Shown here: in pieces, positions 8,818-17,041 of the stretch
How positions within the stretch are numbered: position 1 is the first letter of the stretch
Layout of the letters: each line of letters starts with the position of its first letter
DNA from: Coriobacteriales bacterium
GTDB taxonomy: Bacteria > Actinomycetota > Coriobacteriia > Coriobacteriales > UMGS124
Length of the DNA stretch: 52,492 nt
Direction: 5' to 3'
NCBI GenBank assembly: GCA_017515595.1
Contig: JAFWFL010000105.1
Coordinates: 1-52,492 of the forward strand
Program-made: the position numbers and the translations under genes
Notes under the pieces: model-generated
The model's database searches: none
Seen by the model: the letters and a program-made list of their open reading frames with translations, nothing else
What the model was told of the DNA's origin: nothing

Positions 8818-10428
8818 ATGAGTAAAAGTGTAACACGTCGTAGCTTCGTAACCGGCACAAGTGTTGCTGCCGCAGCAATGGCGGCAAACGCGATCGTATC
8901 TACTGCCAGTGCAGCAGAGGTTCCCGCTAACATCGAATGGACAGGTGAGGCCGACGTAGTTGTCCTGGGTACCGGTGGAGGCGGTCTTGCAGCGGGTATT
9001 ACCATGGCAGCTGAGGAGCTTGGTTCTTGCATCGTGCTCGAAGCTGCTCCGGAATGGCTTCGTGGTGGCAACTCCCGTGTGTGCGGATCAATACTTTTAA
9101 TTCCAATTGAGGGTGATGGTCTGGCTGAGTATCAGACTGATCTTAATGGCAAGTACTCTGTTGAACCTGAACTTATTAACGCTTGGGCACAACAACTTCA
9201 GGAGAATTATGACTGGCTCACAGATGTATGCGACTTTAACTTGGTAGTAACACCAAACTGCAACCCTGAGTACCCTGAGCGTCCCGGTTGCGATGACGTT
9301 GAGGTTTATGTAAACGGCGAGATTGGAGGATCGCGTGTGTGGCTTGGCCTGGCCGAAGCCGCTGATGACTACGGCGTTAATATCATTTATGATTCACGAG
9401 GAACTGAGCTTATTACTGCTGAGGGTATAGGCGTTATTGGCGTTCGCACCGAGGATGGCCGTGCTTATAAGGCCAAGAAAGGCGTTATTCTCGCATGCGG
9501 CGGTTTTGAGGCTAACAAAGAGCTTATTCGGAAGTACTACCAAATTGGAATTACAGACCTGTATCCCCGTGGCTCGTTCTATAACCGCGGTGACGGCATA
9601 ATTATGGCCGAGAAGGTTGGCGCTCAGCTGTGGCACATGAATAATTTTGTAGGTAATGCATGGGGTATTCAGCTTGATCCTGAAGACGAATATGCCAACT
9701 TCTCAATGTCGCTTAAAGCAAATGACTATATCTTTATTGGACCGGACGGATGTAGGTTCCAGTCAGAGGATGATTCTAAGCGCATGCGCCACGGAAAGAT
9801 CAATACCGGTGGTGTTTGGCTGAACCTCGAGATGCCAACCCCCAGTTACCTTGTCTTTGGCCAAAAAACATATGATGGTGGCCTACCTACACCTCCCGGT
9901 ATTGGTTTCCAGTCTGTGGTAACTGAGGGTAACATACCTTCTATGGAGGACCTTGTTGAACGCGGGATTATTGCCAAATGCGAAAACGCAGCTGATCTTG
10001 CTGCAATTACTGGTTTTGATGCAGACGTCCTTCAAGGTACTCTTGACCGTTGGAACGGTTTCGCGGCTGCGGGTGAAGATAGGGACTTTGGTCGCGGAGT
10101 AGAACGCGATGAACTTGGTTATCCGGTTGACCATCCACTGTTTAACGGAATCACAAAGATTAAGCCTTATGAGCTTGAAATGCTTGAGTTCCCGCTGTAT
10201 GTGACCCAGCTTCGTCCCACATTCCTGAACACACAAGGTGGACCCAAGCGTAACATTAACTGCCAGATTGTTGATGTAAATGACGAGCCGATTCCTCGTC
10301 TCTATGGCGCCGGTGAGCTTGGCGCTATTTATGCCAACGAGTATAACGGTGGTGGTAACTTGAGCGAGACCATTGCCAATGGCCGTACCGCAGCACGCCA
10401 CTGCGCTTCTCTCGAACCATGGGAATAG
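8818..10428 (+). CDS. Tat-exported FAD flavoprotein, flavocytochrome c/fumarate reductase type
   Basis: A 536-residue protein. The twin-arginine signal TRRSFVTG with an alanine-rich h-region ends near ASAAEV. The FAD Rossmann motif VVVLGTGGGGLAAG begins near residue 45. The C terminus LYGAGELGAIYANEYNGGGN and NLSETIANGRTAARH is the second FAD-binding segment. There is no FMN-binding domain and no CxxCH haem motif, so electrons must come from a separate donor. Family members reduce a carbon-carbon double bond (fumarate, cinnamates, steroids and others) in the extracytoplasmic space; the substrate here is unknown. RBS AGGAAAGGA. The gene stands alone behind the LuxR gene at 7190 and ends with a long hairpin at 10528-10574. 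Confidence 0.9.
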   Translation: MSKSVTRRSFVTGTSVAAAAMAANAIVSTASAAEVPANIEWTGEADVVVLGTGGGGLAAGITMAAEELGSCIVLEAAPEWLRGGNSRVCGSILLIPIEGDGLAEYQTDLNGKYSVEPELINAWAQQLQENYDWLTDVCDFNLVVTPNCNPEYPERPGCDDVEVYVNGEIGGSRVWLGLAEAADDYGVNIIYDSRGTELITAEGIGVIGVRTEDGRAYKAKKGVILACGGFEANKELIRKYYQIGITDLYPRGSFYNRGDGIIMAEKVGAQLWHMNNFVGNAWGIQLDPEDEYANFSMSLKANDYIFIGPDGCRFQSEDDSKRMRHGKINTGGVWLNLEMPTPSYLVFGQKTYDGGLPTPPGIGFQSVVTEGNIPSMEDLVERGIIAKCENAADLAAITGFDADVLQGTLDRWNGFAAAGEDRDFGRGVERDELGYPVDHPLFNGITKIKPYELEMLEFPLYVTQLRPTFLNTQGGPKRNINCQIVDVNDEPIPRLYGAGELGAIYANEYNGGGNLSETIANGRTAARHCASLEPWE

Positions 10429-10527
10429 AGAACATAAATTTAAGATAGTAATATGTCATGATAGTACTACATGGCTGCTTAGGTATATATAAAAGTCAGG
10501 CTTACTGGTTATAATCTGGCTATCAAA

Positions 10528-10574
10528 CAAGGGCTTCTCGGCTGTATACCAATGCTTCAGCCGAGAAGCCCTTG
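10528..10574. terminator. Long hairpin after flavoprotein gene (inverted TTCTCGGC pair)
   Basis: The arm 10528-10544 pairs with 10558-10574 over 17 bp (CAAGGGCTTCTCGGCTG with its complement). There is only a weak T content after the stem, so termination is likely but not certain. It contains the over-represented octamer TTCTCGGC in both arms. Confidence 0.6.
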
Positions 10575-10584
10575 AGTGAGTCAC

Positions 10585-11378
10585 GGGGACGGTTCTTAAT
10601 GACTCATGCACGCTGAACAATATTGCGATTGACCCCGGTCAATCTGGAGATCTGACGAACGCTCAGTCCTTGCTCTTTTAGCTTGATTAGGATTTGATTT
10701 CTTTGATTCTTTTCTAAACTCTGAATCACTTGCGGATTTGTTTCCTTGGTTATGTTTTTAATTAACTCCAACGCCTTTGTATCAGAGAGTTCGTCTGTTG
10801 ATTCATACTCAAGACATATGTCACAGTTTTCTGTTTCCAGAAATGCGATCAAGTCCTCTGCTGTGGTAAAGTATCCTGATAGTATTCCGTCTTTTTGAAC
10901 AAAGGTATAAGGATAATCCTTCGCAAGACATATTCCGGCTTTTTGCGGGTTGAGATAGATATATCGCGCAACGGTTAACAGATATTGTTCGTCATCTATC
11001 GGTTCGCTTTTGAATCGATCCTGGAACACCGGTCCCACCCGACCATACTTTTTATTATAGTAGGCGGCATAACTGACCAGAAGCTTTTTGAGCAATGCAG
11101 CGTAAGAACCATCCTCAACATACATCAGGAGATGAACATGATTGCTCATCATACAATATGCTGCAATCTCAAATGAAATCTCTTTTTGATAACGCTCAAT
11201 GGTAGTTTTAAATCGCTTGTAATCATCTTCGTCATAAAACAAGTTTTCGCGGTTTATCCCACGAACGATCACATGTGCCCAACCAGTCGTACTCATATTT
11301 CGCGCAATTCTCGGCATATGATCACCCCCCTGGTCAGGGTATCATGGATTCAAAAATGAGTCAAAAAGAACCGTCCCC
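10585..11378 (-). mobile_element. RAYT element copy 1 (REP-associated tyrosine transposase with REP ends)
   Basis: The element is bounded by inverted ends: GGGACGGTTCTTAATGACTC on the left (10586-10605) and its near complement on the right (11356-11378), enclosing one transposase gene. A second copy with the same ends is at 23086-23877. Solo copies of the end sequence occur elsewhere (6981-7023, 23955-23985, and worn copies near 5994, 26293, 26367, 33488). Confidence 0.85.
10604..11317 (-). CDS. REP-associated tyrosine (Y1/IS200-like HUH) transposase, copy 1
   Basis: A 237-residue RAYT. The N-terminal WAHVIVRGINRENLFYDEDD is the family opening. The HUH metal site is MSNHVHLLMYVED, and the catalytic tyrosine is expected in LLVSYAAYYNKKYGRVGPVF. 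A C-terminal helix-turn-helix (LSVRQISRLTGVNRNIVQ) has been added to the fold. RAYTs nick single-stranded DNA at REP hairpins and are thought to spread them; here the gene lies between two REP-type ends. The start follows GGGGGGTGATC. It is very similar to the copy at 23104-23817, with many silent and some coding differences, so the two are not a recent identical duplication. Confidence 0.92.
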   Translation of the reverse strand: MPRIARNMSTTGWAHVIVRGINRENLFYDEDDYKRFKTTIERYQKEISFEIAAYCMMSNHVHLLMYVEDGSYAALLKKLLVSYAAYYNKKYGRVGPVFQDRFKSEPIDDEQYLLTVARYIYLNPQKAGICLAKDYPYTFVQKDGILSGYFTTAEDLIAFLETENCDICLEYESTDELSDTKALELIKNITKETNPQVIQSLEKNQRNQILIKLKEQGLSVRQISRLTGVNRNIVQRA

Positions 11379-11466
11379 ATGACTCACAAAAGCAGAAAAC
11401 CGTTGCAAAACTGACTCACCCGGCTCATATAAAAAGAGCTGGGTTGTTCGGCAAAGGTTTGGCGGC

Positions 11467-11510
11467 AAAAACACCTCCGGAGAATGTTAGCTCTCCGGAG
11501 GTGTTTTTTA
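11467..11510 (-). terminator. Bidirectional rho-independent terminator
   Basis: AAAACACCTCCGGAGA pairs with TCTCCGGAGGTGTTTT around a 7-nt loop. A-run on the left and T-run on the right make it usable from either strand; it ends the minus-strand flavoprotein gene at 11542. Confidence 0.88.
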
Positions 11511-11541
11511 CGAAAGGGGGATCAGTCAGGAATATCTTTTA

Positions 11542-13131
11542 TTATGCCATAGCTGAGGCGCCGGCTGCTTCTCCGGCTATGAGACCGCTGCCCAGGGCAA
11601 AGCCGTTTGCGCTGCCATTTTGCAGGTACGGAGCGGTATGGATGTCTGCGTCACCGCCGGCAACATAAAGGCCGTTAATAACTACGTTGCGCTCATCAAG
11701 TGCCTGGCAGTTGCCGTTGCATTTAATGCCGCCCAGGCTCATGTAGGCAGAAGGCTGAAGCTCAATTGCATAGAACGGAGCTTGGAGTACAGGAATCAGA
11801 TACTCAGGCTTGGTAAAGAACTCATCATCAAAACCGGCTTCTGCTGCTGCATTATATTTTTCAACAGCAGCAGGAAGCATGGGCAGAGAAAGCGCCTGAG
11901 CCAGCTCTTCAAGGGTATCTGCCTTATAGCCCCACTCCTGCTCAACGGCCTCGGCAAACTGCTCGCGGGCATTCTCAAGAACCTTGTCGCCGGCACCGCG
12001 CACCATTTTTGCGGTATGGAAGAAATTGGCAAAAGGCTCTGTCTCAAGACGGGTCATGTATGCCTCGTCAAAAATAGCATAGTATGTGCTCTGGCGTGTA
12101 AGAGGCTCTCCGCTGTAGAAGGGGTTCTCGGCCAAATAACCTTCGTTTGTAAAGCGGGCACCGTTGGCATCAACAAACATGCAGGCAAGATGTGCCAAAC
12201 GCAGGAAATCATTACCGGGGTTGGCAGAAGCGAAGCTGTTAGAACCGGTTATGGGGAAGGCTTTGGTGTTTGCTCCGCCATACTCGTTCATAACAATCGA
12301 GAAGGTCTTGCCAATCTGGGCGCCTGCAGAAAGAGCCATGTCGATACCGGCACCATCACCAACCGCTACTGCCTTGGAAACAACATTTGCGCCGGCAAAA
12401 TACTTCTTTTGATACTCGGCATTGCCCAAAAAGCCGCCGGTGCAAAGCACTACTGCCTTAGTATAAATGTCAATAATGCCCTCATCTTCGCTCTCGCAAC
12501 GGATACCCGCGATAGCGCCTTCTGCATCAAAAATAAGGGACTGTGCTTTGGTACCAAACATGGTTTCTACGCTGTTTGCATCAAGCATCTTTTGGAACAT
12601 GTCTGCACGCTCGGCGCCGCGACCGTCATAGGTGTGTGCTGCACGGTTGATCATCTCGGACTCAGGAGTTGAGGTTGGGAAGGGAGAATTGTCAAACACA
12701 AAACCGCCATCGTCAATGAGGATATTTGCAGCACGGCCGGTAGCTTCAAGAATTGTGCGCAGGGATTGGCCGTTGTATGCATAGTTCGAACGTTCCTGCA
12801 GATAAGTCATAGCTTCTTCAACGGTGAGCGGATTTTCATACTGAAGCTGGAGCTTTGAACCAACAATAAAGGGACCGTGGGTAAAGATGTCAGTAGTAGC
12901 AGCAAGCATAGAGGCGCGGTCAACCGCAATAACGCGTGCACCCTGCTTTGCGGCGCCAACAGATGCCATCAAGCCTGACGTGCCAAGACCTGCGACCACA
13001 ACATCCGCCTCAAGTACCTTGTCTGCCTGAGGAGCCGCGGCTTCTTCAGCGATAGCTACAGAGGCCGCCAGGCTGCCTGCAGCGATGGCGCCAGCGGTTG
13101 AAGCAATAAAAGAACGGCGTGTCATTTCCAT
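11542..13131 (-). CDS. Tat-exported FAD flavoprotein, flavocytochrome c/fumarate reductase type
   Basis: A 529-residue protein. It starts MEMTRRSFIASTAGAIAAG (twin-arginine signal), cleaved probably near VAIAEEA. The FAD motif VVVAGLGTSGLMASVGAA begins near residue 44. The C-terminal FAD block reads GLYVAGGDADIHTAPYLQ and NGSANGFALGSGLIAGEAAG. There is no FMN-binding or haem domain. It is presumed to be an extracytoplasmic reductase of an unknown unsaturated substrate. RBS AAAGGAG 8 nt upstream. It runs opposite to the neighbouring LuxR genes. The decayed fragments at 7024-7165 and 13220-13434 resemble parts of this protein class, so this subgroup has been duplicated and lost locally. Confidence 0.9.
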   Translation of the reverse strand: MEMTRRSFIASTAGAIAAGSLAASVAIAEEAAAPQADKVLEADVVVAGLGTSGLMASVGAAKQGARVIAVDRASMLAATTDIFTHGPFIVGSKLQLQYENPLTVEEAMTYLQERSNYAYNGQSLRTILEATGRAANILIDDGGFVFDNSPFPTSTPESEMINRAAHTYDGRGAERADMFQKMLDANSVETMFGTKAQSLIFDAEGAIAGIRCESEDEGIIDIYTKAVVLCTGGFLGNAEYQKKYFAGANVVSKAVAVGDGAGIDMALSAGAQIGKTFSIVMNEYGGANTKAFPITGSNSFASANPGNDFLRLAHLACMFVDANGARFTNEGYLAENPFYSGEPLTRQSTYYAIFDEAYMTRLETEPFANFFHTAKMVRGAGDKVLENAREQFAEAVEQEWGYKADTLEELAQALSLPMLPAAVEKYNAAAEAGFDDEFFTKPEYLIPVLQAPFYAIELQPSAYMSLGGIKCNGNCQALDERNVVINGLYVAGGDADIHTAPYLQNGSANGFALGSGLIAGEAAGASAMA

Positions 13132-13219
13132 GATTTATACTCCTTTTATTATGATGTACATGTTTGTATTTTGGAAGGGCTTCCGTGCAGAGAAGCCCTT
13201 CCGCCGGGGAGAATATGAA

Positions 13220-13434
13220 TTAGATTTCCTCACCTAAGGCTACACGGGCAGCAAGCCAGCCAAAGGTTGCGCTCTTGCCACCGGCTGCACCTGCGTGCAG
13301 GTTGGTGCGGTATATGTACCGGGAATAAGAGCTGCGTCTTCTGCTAAAGCAACGCTTGCGAGAGCGGTACCTGCAACTGATGCGGCAGCAAGAGCGCCGG
13401 CACCTTGGATAAAGCTACGACGTGAGAACTGCAT
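13220..13434 (-). pseudogene. Flavoprotein remnant: Tat signal peptide joined to the last ~25 codons by an internal deletion
   Basis: From the ATG at 13434 the frame reads MQFSRRSFIQGAGALAAASV, then AGTALASVALAEDAALIPGTYTA, a full Tat signal plus the first mature residues of an FMN-binding-type flavoprotein. After about 13320 the open frame changes to meaningless sequence (PTCTQVQPV), but the +1 frame reads NLHAGAAGGKSATFGWLAAR then VALGEEI and a stop at 13220, a typical flavocytochrome C terminus. So some 450-700 codons are missing and the junction is out of frame. RBS-like GAAAGGAAG stands before the ATG. Confidence 0.82.
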
Positions 13435-13757
13435 AGTGAGACTTCCTTTCTTAAAAGAACTTACGCTTTGCATGTACGCCTTGAGGATGTTTGAAGCTCC
13501 GAGGCGCCGTGCTCGTTGACAACACGTATCCTAAAGTCTAAAACGGTCTGTAAAAAAGGCTGATTTGGGTGTGACTTTGACTTTAAAGAGGGGTGAAAAA
13601 AGACACACCCTGCCGTGACCAGGGAATACATCACTAATAGAAAAAATGTTGGGTCGCAAGGATTTTTGGCAGAGAGTTCTGTTATGATGCGTATATAGAT
13701 TGGCCGGTGAGATAAAGCTTCAAATTACTCAGCCGTGACTATTTGTAGGGGTATCTT

Positions 13758-15197
13758 ATGGACGCAAAGTTGGATCCTGCCAAACCGAGTCTCGTGAGAC
13801 ATTCAAGGCCTGAGCATTTAGTGCCTGCATGCTTTGGCATGTGCTTTACGCTTATCTTTAACCTTGCGCTATTTGCGAGTGCACGCAAAGTAGAGCTCCC
13901 CTTTTTTGATCTTCAAACAGTATCGCGCTTTGTCAGTATTCTCGCTTTTGTTGGGTTTACCGTGCTTTCACGGAGAGGGTTTTCTCTGATGAATCGTCCA
14001 AAACTTTTGTGGTTTGCTGCGGGAGCAACCGCATTGGGCTCACTGATATTGTATCTCACTGTTGGTTTCTCGTCCGTTTTAGGTTCGGTATTCTCGGGCG
14101 TCATCGCTCTGTGCGGTATCATTCTTGCAGTATGTGGATACAGTACTACATTTCTTGCATGGTTTGAAATGCTTGCGGGCATGAGCATGGATTATGCCGT
14201 GTTGTACTATATAGTCGCACGCACCGTTTCTGCCGGAATGCGCAGTTTGTTCTCTTTTGTACCGCAAGAAGCAATTCAGGCAGCAATGATCATTATGCCA
14301 ATATTATCGACTTTGTGTCTGCTTTCCGGTCATAACGCTTCAAAAGATATGCCCTACGCCCAAGGCGAAGAGATATATCCCCGATGGAATTTCCCCTGGC
14401 GTCCCGTTGCGCTGCTCACAACGTTCGAGTTTGTTTTAACTCTCGTAACCGGATTCTCAGGCTCCGGACTCGGTATTTCTATCATTGGCTCACTGGCAGG
14501 ATGTCTGCTTGTCCTGGCAATTGTTCTTGTTTACTTCAAGCGATTCGACCTCAAAGTTACTCATTTTCTGGCGCTTCCCCTTGTGCTGGCAAGCATGATG
14601 TGCGTGCTTTTAGGAGGCAGTTTCTCTACTCCCGGGTCTATACTTGCTTTTGCGGCTCATGACATATTTTTGACATTTGTATACGCACTCTTATTTGATA
14701 TTTCATTTAGGCGGGGCGTTAATTCACTGTGGGTATTCAGCCTGATGCAGGCGTCTGTAACTGTGGGAATTTTGGTTTCATATCCTGTTAGGGATGCTGC
14801 TTTAAGCGGAGGATTTACAGATATCCTCATTGCAGCGTGCGTTGTTTTGATTACCGTTGTTTTTCAGACATTTCTTACAAATGAAGACTATTCGAATGCC
14901 TGGGGTTTAAGAATGGCCCACGATACTCATGAAGCAGGCCAGTTACAAGATAACCCGGAATATGAAATCCCGGCAGCTACGCTTGAAGAACGCTGCTCTC
15001 GGGTAGCACGCCAATATAACCTTACCCGCCGAGAAGAACAAATCCTCTTTATGCGGCTTCAAGGTGCGACTCATCATGACCTTGAAGACCAGCTGGTCAT
15101 AAGTAACAACACCGTCAAAAGTCATATCCGTCATATCTACCGCAAAATGGATGTGGCAGACCTCGACGCTGCTCGCGCAGTGGTAGAAGCTGCTTGA
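13758..15197 (+). CDS. LuxR-family regulator with N-terminal 12-helix membrane domain
   Basis: A 479-residue protein. The N-terminal ~400 residues consist of about twelve hydrophobic segments (FGMCFTLIFNLALFASA, VSILAFVGFTVLS and so on). The C-terminal LuxR helix-turn-helix reads LTRREEQILFMRLQGATHHD, then VISNNTVKSHIRHIYRKMDV. A short acidic linker (NPEYEIPAATLEERCSRVAR) joins them. It should act as a membrane-bound transcription factor sensing an external compound. AGGGG lies 8 nt before the ATG. It is followed in the same direction by a second regulator of the same class at 15293 and then three flavoprotein genes, which are the likely targets. Confidence 0.85.
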   Translation: MDAKLDPAKPSLVRHSRPEHLVPACFGMCFTLIFNLALFASARKVELPFFDLQTVSRFVSILAFVGFTVLSRRGFSLMNRPKLLWFAAGATALGSLILYLTVGFSSVLGSVFSGVIALCGIILAVCGYSTTFLAWFEMLAGMSMDYAVLYYIVARTVSAGMRSLFSFVPQEAIQAAMIIMPILSTLCLLSGHNASKDMPYAQGEEIYPRWNFPWRPVALLTTFEFVLTLVTGFSGSGLGISIIGSLAGCLLVLAIVLVYFKRFDLKVTHFLALPLVLASMMCVLLGGSFSTPGSILAFAAHDIFLTFVYALLFDISFRRGVNSLWVFSLMQASVTVGILVSYPVRDAALSGGFTDILIAACVVLITVVFQTFLTNEDYSNAWGLRMAHDTHEAGQLQDNPEYEIPAATLEERCSRVARQYNLTRREEQILFMRLQGATHHDLEDQLVISNNTVKSHIRHIYRKMDVADLDAARAVVEAA

Positions 15198-15292
15198 TGG
15201 ATTATGATATATTACTCCTTGCAGCTAAAATTAAGTATTTATGATATAAATAGTAATGTTGATTTATTTACAGGTCTGAAGAGTGAGCCGAG

Positions 15293-16759
15293 ATGTTCCG
15301 AGAAAGAAGCGCTTTTAAACTTTTGCAATTTGAATATCTGGGGTTTGCGGCCTTTTATGTATGGCATTTAGTGATCAATCAATCTTCAGACCAGGCATTT
15401 GCAATGACTGCCCTGCTGGGGGGAGGTCAGGCTGTTTTCTTTGCCGGCGCACTCGCGATATCATTACTTTTTATTTACTGGTCTCCAAAAGACAAAGAGA
15501 AGCGGTCTCTTGCGTATGCCCGGTTAACACATATAACATACCTGTTGGGCGTTCTGGGAGCAATCGTAACACTGATCGTACTTATTCCCAATCTGCCTGG
15601 ACCAATGGTGTTTATTACAACACTTATAACAGGTATAACGTGTGGCGCTTTTGAGATTACGTGGTTTGTTAAAATTGCGATGCTTCCACCTTTGAGTATG
15701 CAGGCGAATATATTCGCTATGACTGCTTTGGGTACGCTAGTCGCATTTTTGCTTGGTTTTATACCCATACCACAAGTTCGGGCAATTATTATTGCTGCTT
15801 TGTTACTCGTATCAATAGTATTCCTCAGACTTATATCACATGAACAAACAGAAACCCAAGGAGATCTAATTGTAAAGCAAAGCACTGATGATCAGCTCAA
15901 ATTAGGCCGGCAAGCACTTATACGTATGCTGCTCGCAGGCTTGGTTTTCTCGTTTGTGTTCTACTTGACCAAGCCCCTGGTAACATCAGGTCTTTTGACT
16001 GAAACCAGCAGTACTTGGCGCTTATGGTCTAAGCTTTTGGTTGCTGCTGTATTGTTTGCATTTATGCTCTTTAACCACCCGCTTCAAACATCATCACTCT
16101 TTAGAATTGCCATGCCTGTCTCGGTTATTGGGTTTGGTTTGGCTTTGATTGACTCTCAATCTTTTGCCGGATTGAGCTATTTTGTTATCTCTGCCGGAAA
16201 CAAACTCTTTGATCTTCTTATTACGGTATTTATTTTGAGAGCGATATATCAGCTTGGCCTTGAACCATACAAATATGCCGCTATTTGGGCAGGGATCAGA
16301 TTTTTCGCGGGATTTGCGGGACTTTTGGGTTCCGAGCTTATCCTAGATGCACTTGATGCCGGACTTATTCAGATAACAGTTCTCATCCCTGCTGTTATCT
16401 GTCTTTTGGTTGTGTTTTTTGCTTGGCTCATGCCTGAAAGCCTGATCGAACGAATATTTGAACCATTTGCCCCCGAGAGTAAACCTGCAGAAGAACAGAT
16501 TAACGTATCAACCCAGGAATCTGATGACCAACGTGTTACGTTAAACCTTCAACGTATCGCTGAAGAAAAGCATCTTACTCCACGCGAGACTGAAGTATTG
16601 GCACTGTTGGCTCAAGGCAGGAGTCTTGCAGTTATCATGGAGCGCTTGTCTATTTCCCAGGGTACCGCTCAATCGCATAAAACAAATATCTATCGTAAAC
16701 TTGATGTTCATAGTCAGCAGGAACTTATTGGTCTCATACGTGATAATGATAATTTGTAA
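15293..16759 (+). CDS. LuxR-family regulator with N-terminal 12-helix membrane domain
   Basis: A 488-residue protein with the same architecture as its upstream neighbour: about twelve membrane helices, then an acidic linker (EPFAPESKPAEEQINVSTQE) and a LuxR DNA-binding domain: LTPRETEVLALLAQGRSLAV, then MERLSISQGTAQSHKTNIYR. Sequence identity to the other two is low outside the HTH, so the three probably sense different ligands. The RBS is weak (GAAGAG about 11 nt before the ATG). The 280-bp gap downstream holds a palindrome at 16866-16880 and a terminator at 16887-16914. Confidence 0.85.
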   Translation: MFRERSAFKLLQFEYLGFAAFYVWHLVINQSSDQAFAMTALLGGGQAVFFAGALAISLLFIYWSPKDKEKRSLAYARLTHITYLLGVLGAIVTLIVLIPNLPGPMVFITTLITGITCGAFEITWFVKIAMLPPLSMQANIFAMTALGTLVAFLLGFIPIPQVRAIIIAALLLVSIVFLRLISHEQTETQGDLIVKQSTDDQLKLGRQALIRMLLAGLVFSFVFYLTKPLVTSGLLTETSSTWRLWSKLLVAAVLFAFMLFNHPLQTSSLFRIAMPVSVIGFGLALIDSQSFAGLSYFVISAGNKLFDLLITVFILRAIYQLGLEPYKYAAIWAGIRFFAGFAGLLGSELILDALDAGLIQITVLIPAVICLLVVFFAWLMPESLIERIFEPFAPESKPAEEQINVSTQESDDQRVTLNLQRIAEEKHLTPRETEVLALLAQGRSLAVIMERLSISQGTAQSHKTNIYRKLDVHSQQELIGLIRDNDNL

Positions 16760-16865
16760 GTTAAACACCCTGTATATTCCGGTGTTCTCAATTAGGTAGT
16801 CTTCAAAGGCAATTATCTTCCGTAATTATTATAATTCCAGGTAATACATCTTATAACTATGCCAT

Positions 16866-16880
16866 CGTATGAATCATACG
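16866..16880. promoter_or_regulatory. 15-bp palindrome, possible operator for the flavoprotein gene at 17042
   Basis: CGTATGAATCATACG is a perfect inverted repeat around a central base. It lies 160 bp upstream of the flavoprotein start, but also just before the regulator's terminator, so it could simply be part of that structure. Confidence 0.35.
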
Positions 16881-16886
16881 GTTTGA

Positions 16887-16914
16887 GGGGGTGGTTTTTA
16901 TCCCACCCTTTTTG
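16887..16914 (+). terminator. Rho-independent terminator after the LuxR gene
   Basis: GGGTGG and CCCACCC pair around a 7-nt T-rich loop, followed by TTTTT. Confidence 0.7.
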
Positions 16915-17041
16915 CATCTAAATCAAAGGATCTATACGATGTATAACTACATATCGTTTTCTATTGTATGCATTGTTCTTGGCGGCGCACGCATAAAGAC
17001 TGCGCTGCAATGTACACCAGCATATATAAAAGGAGACAGAT

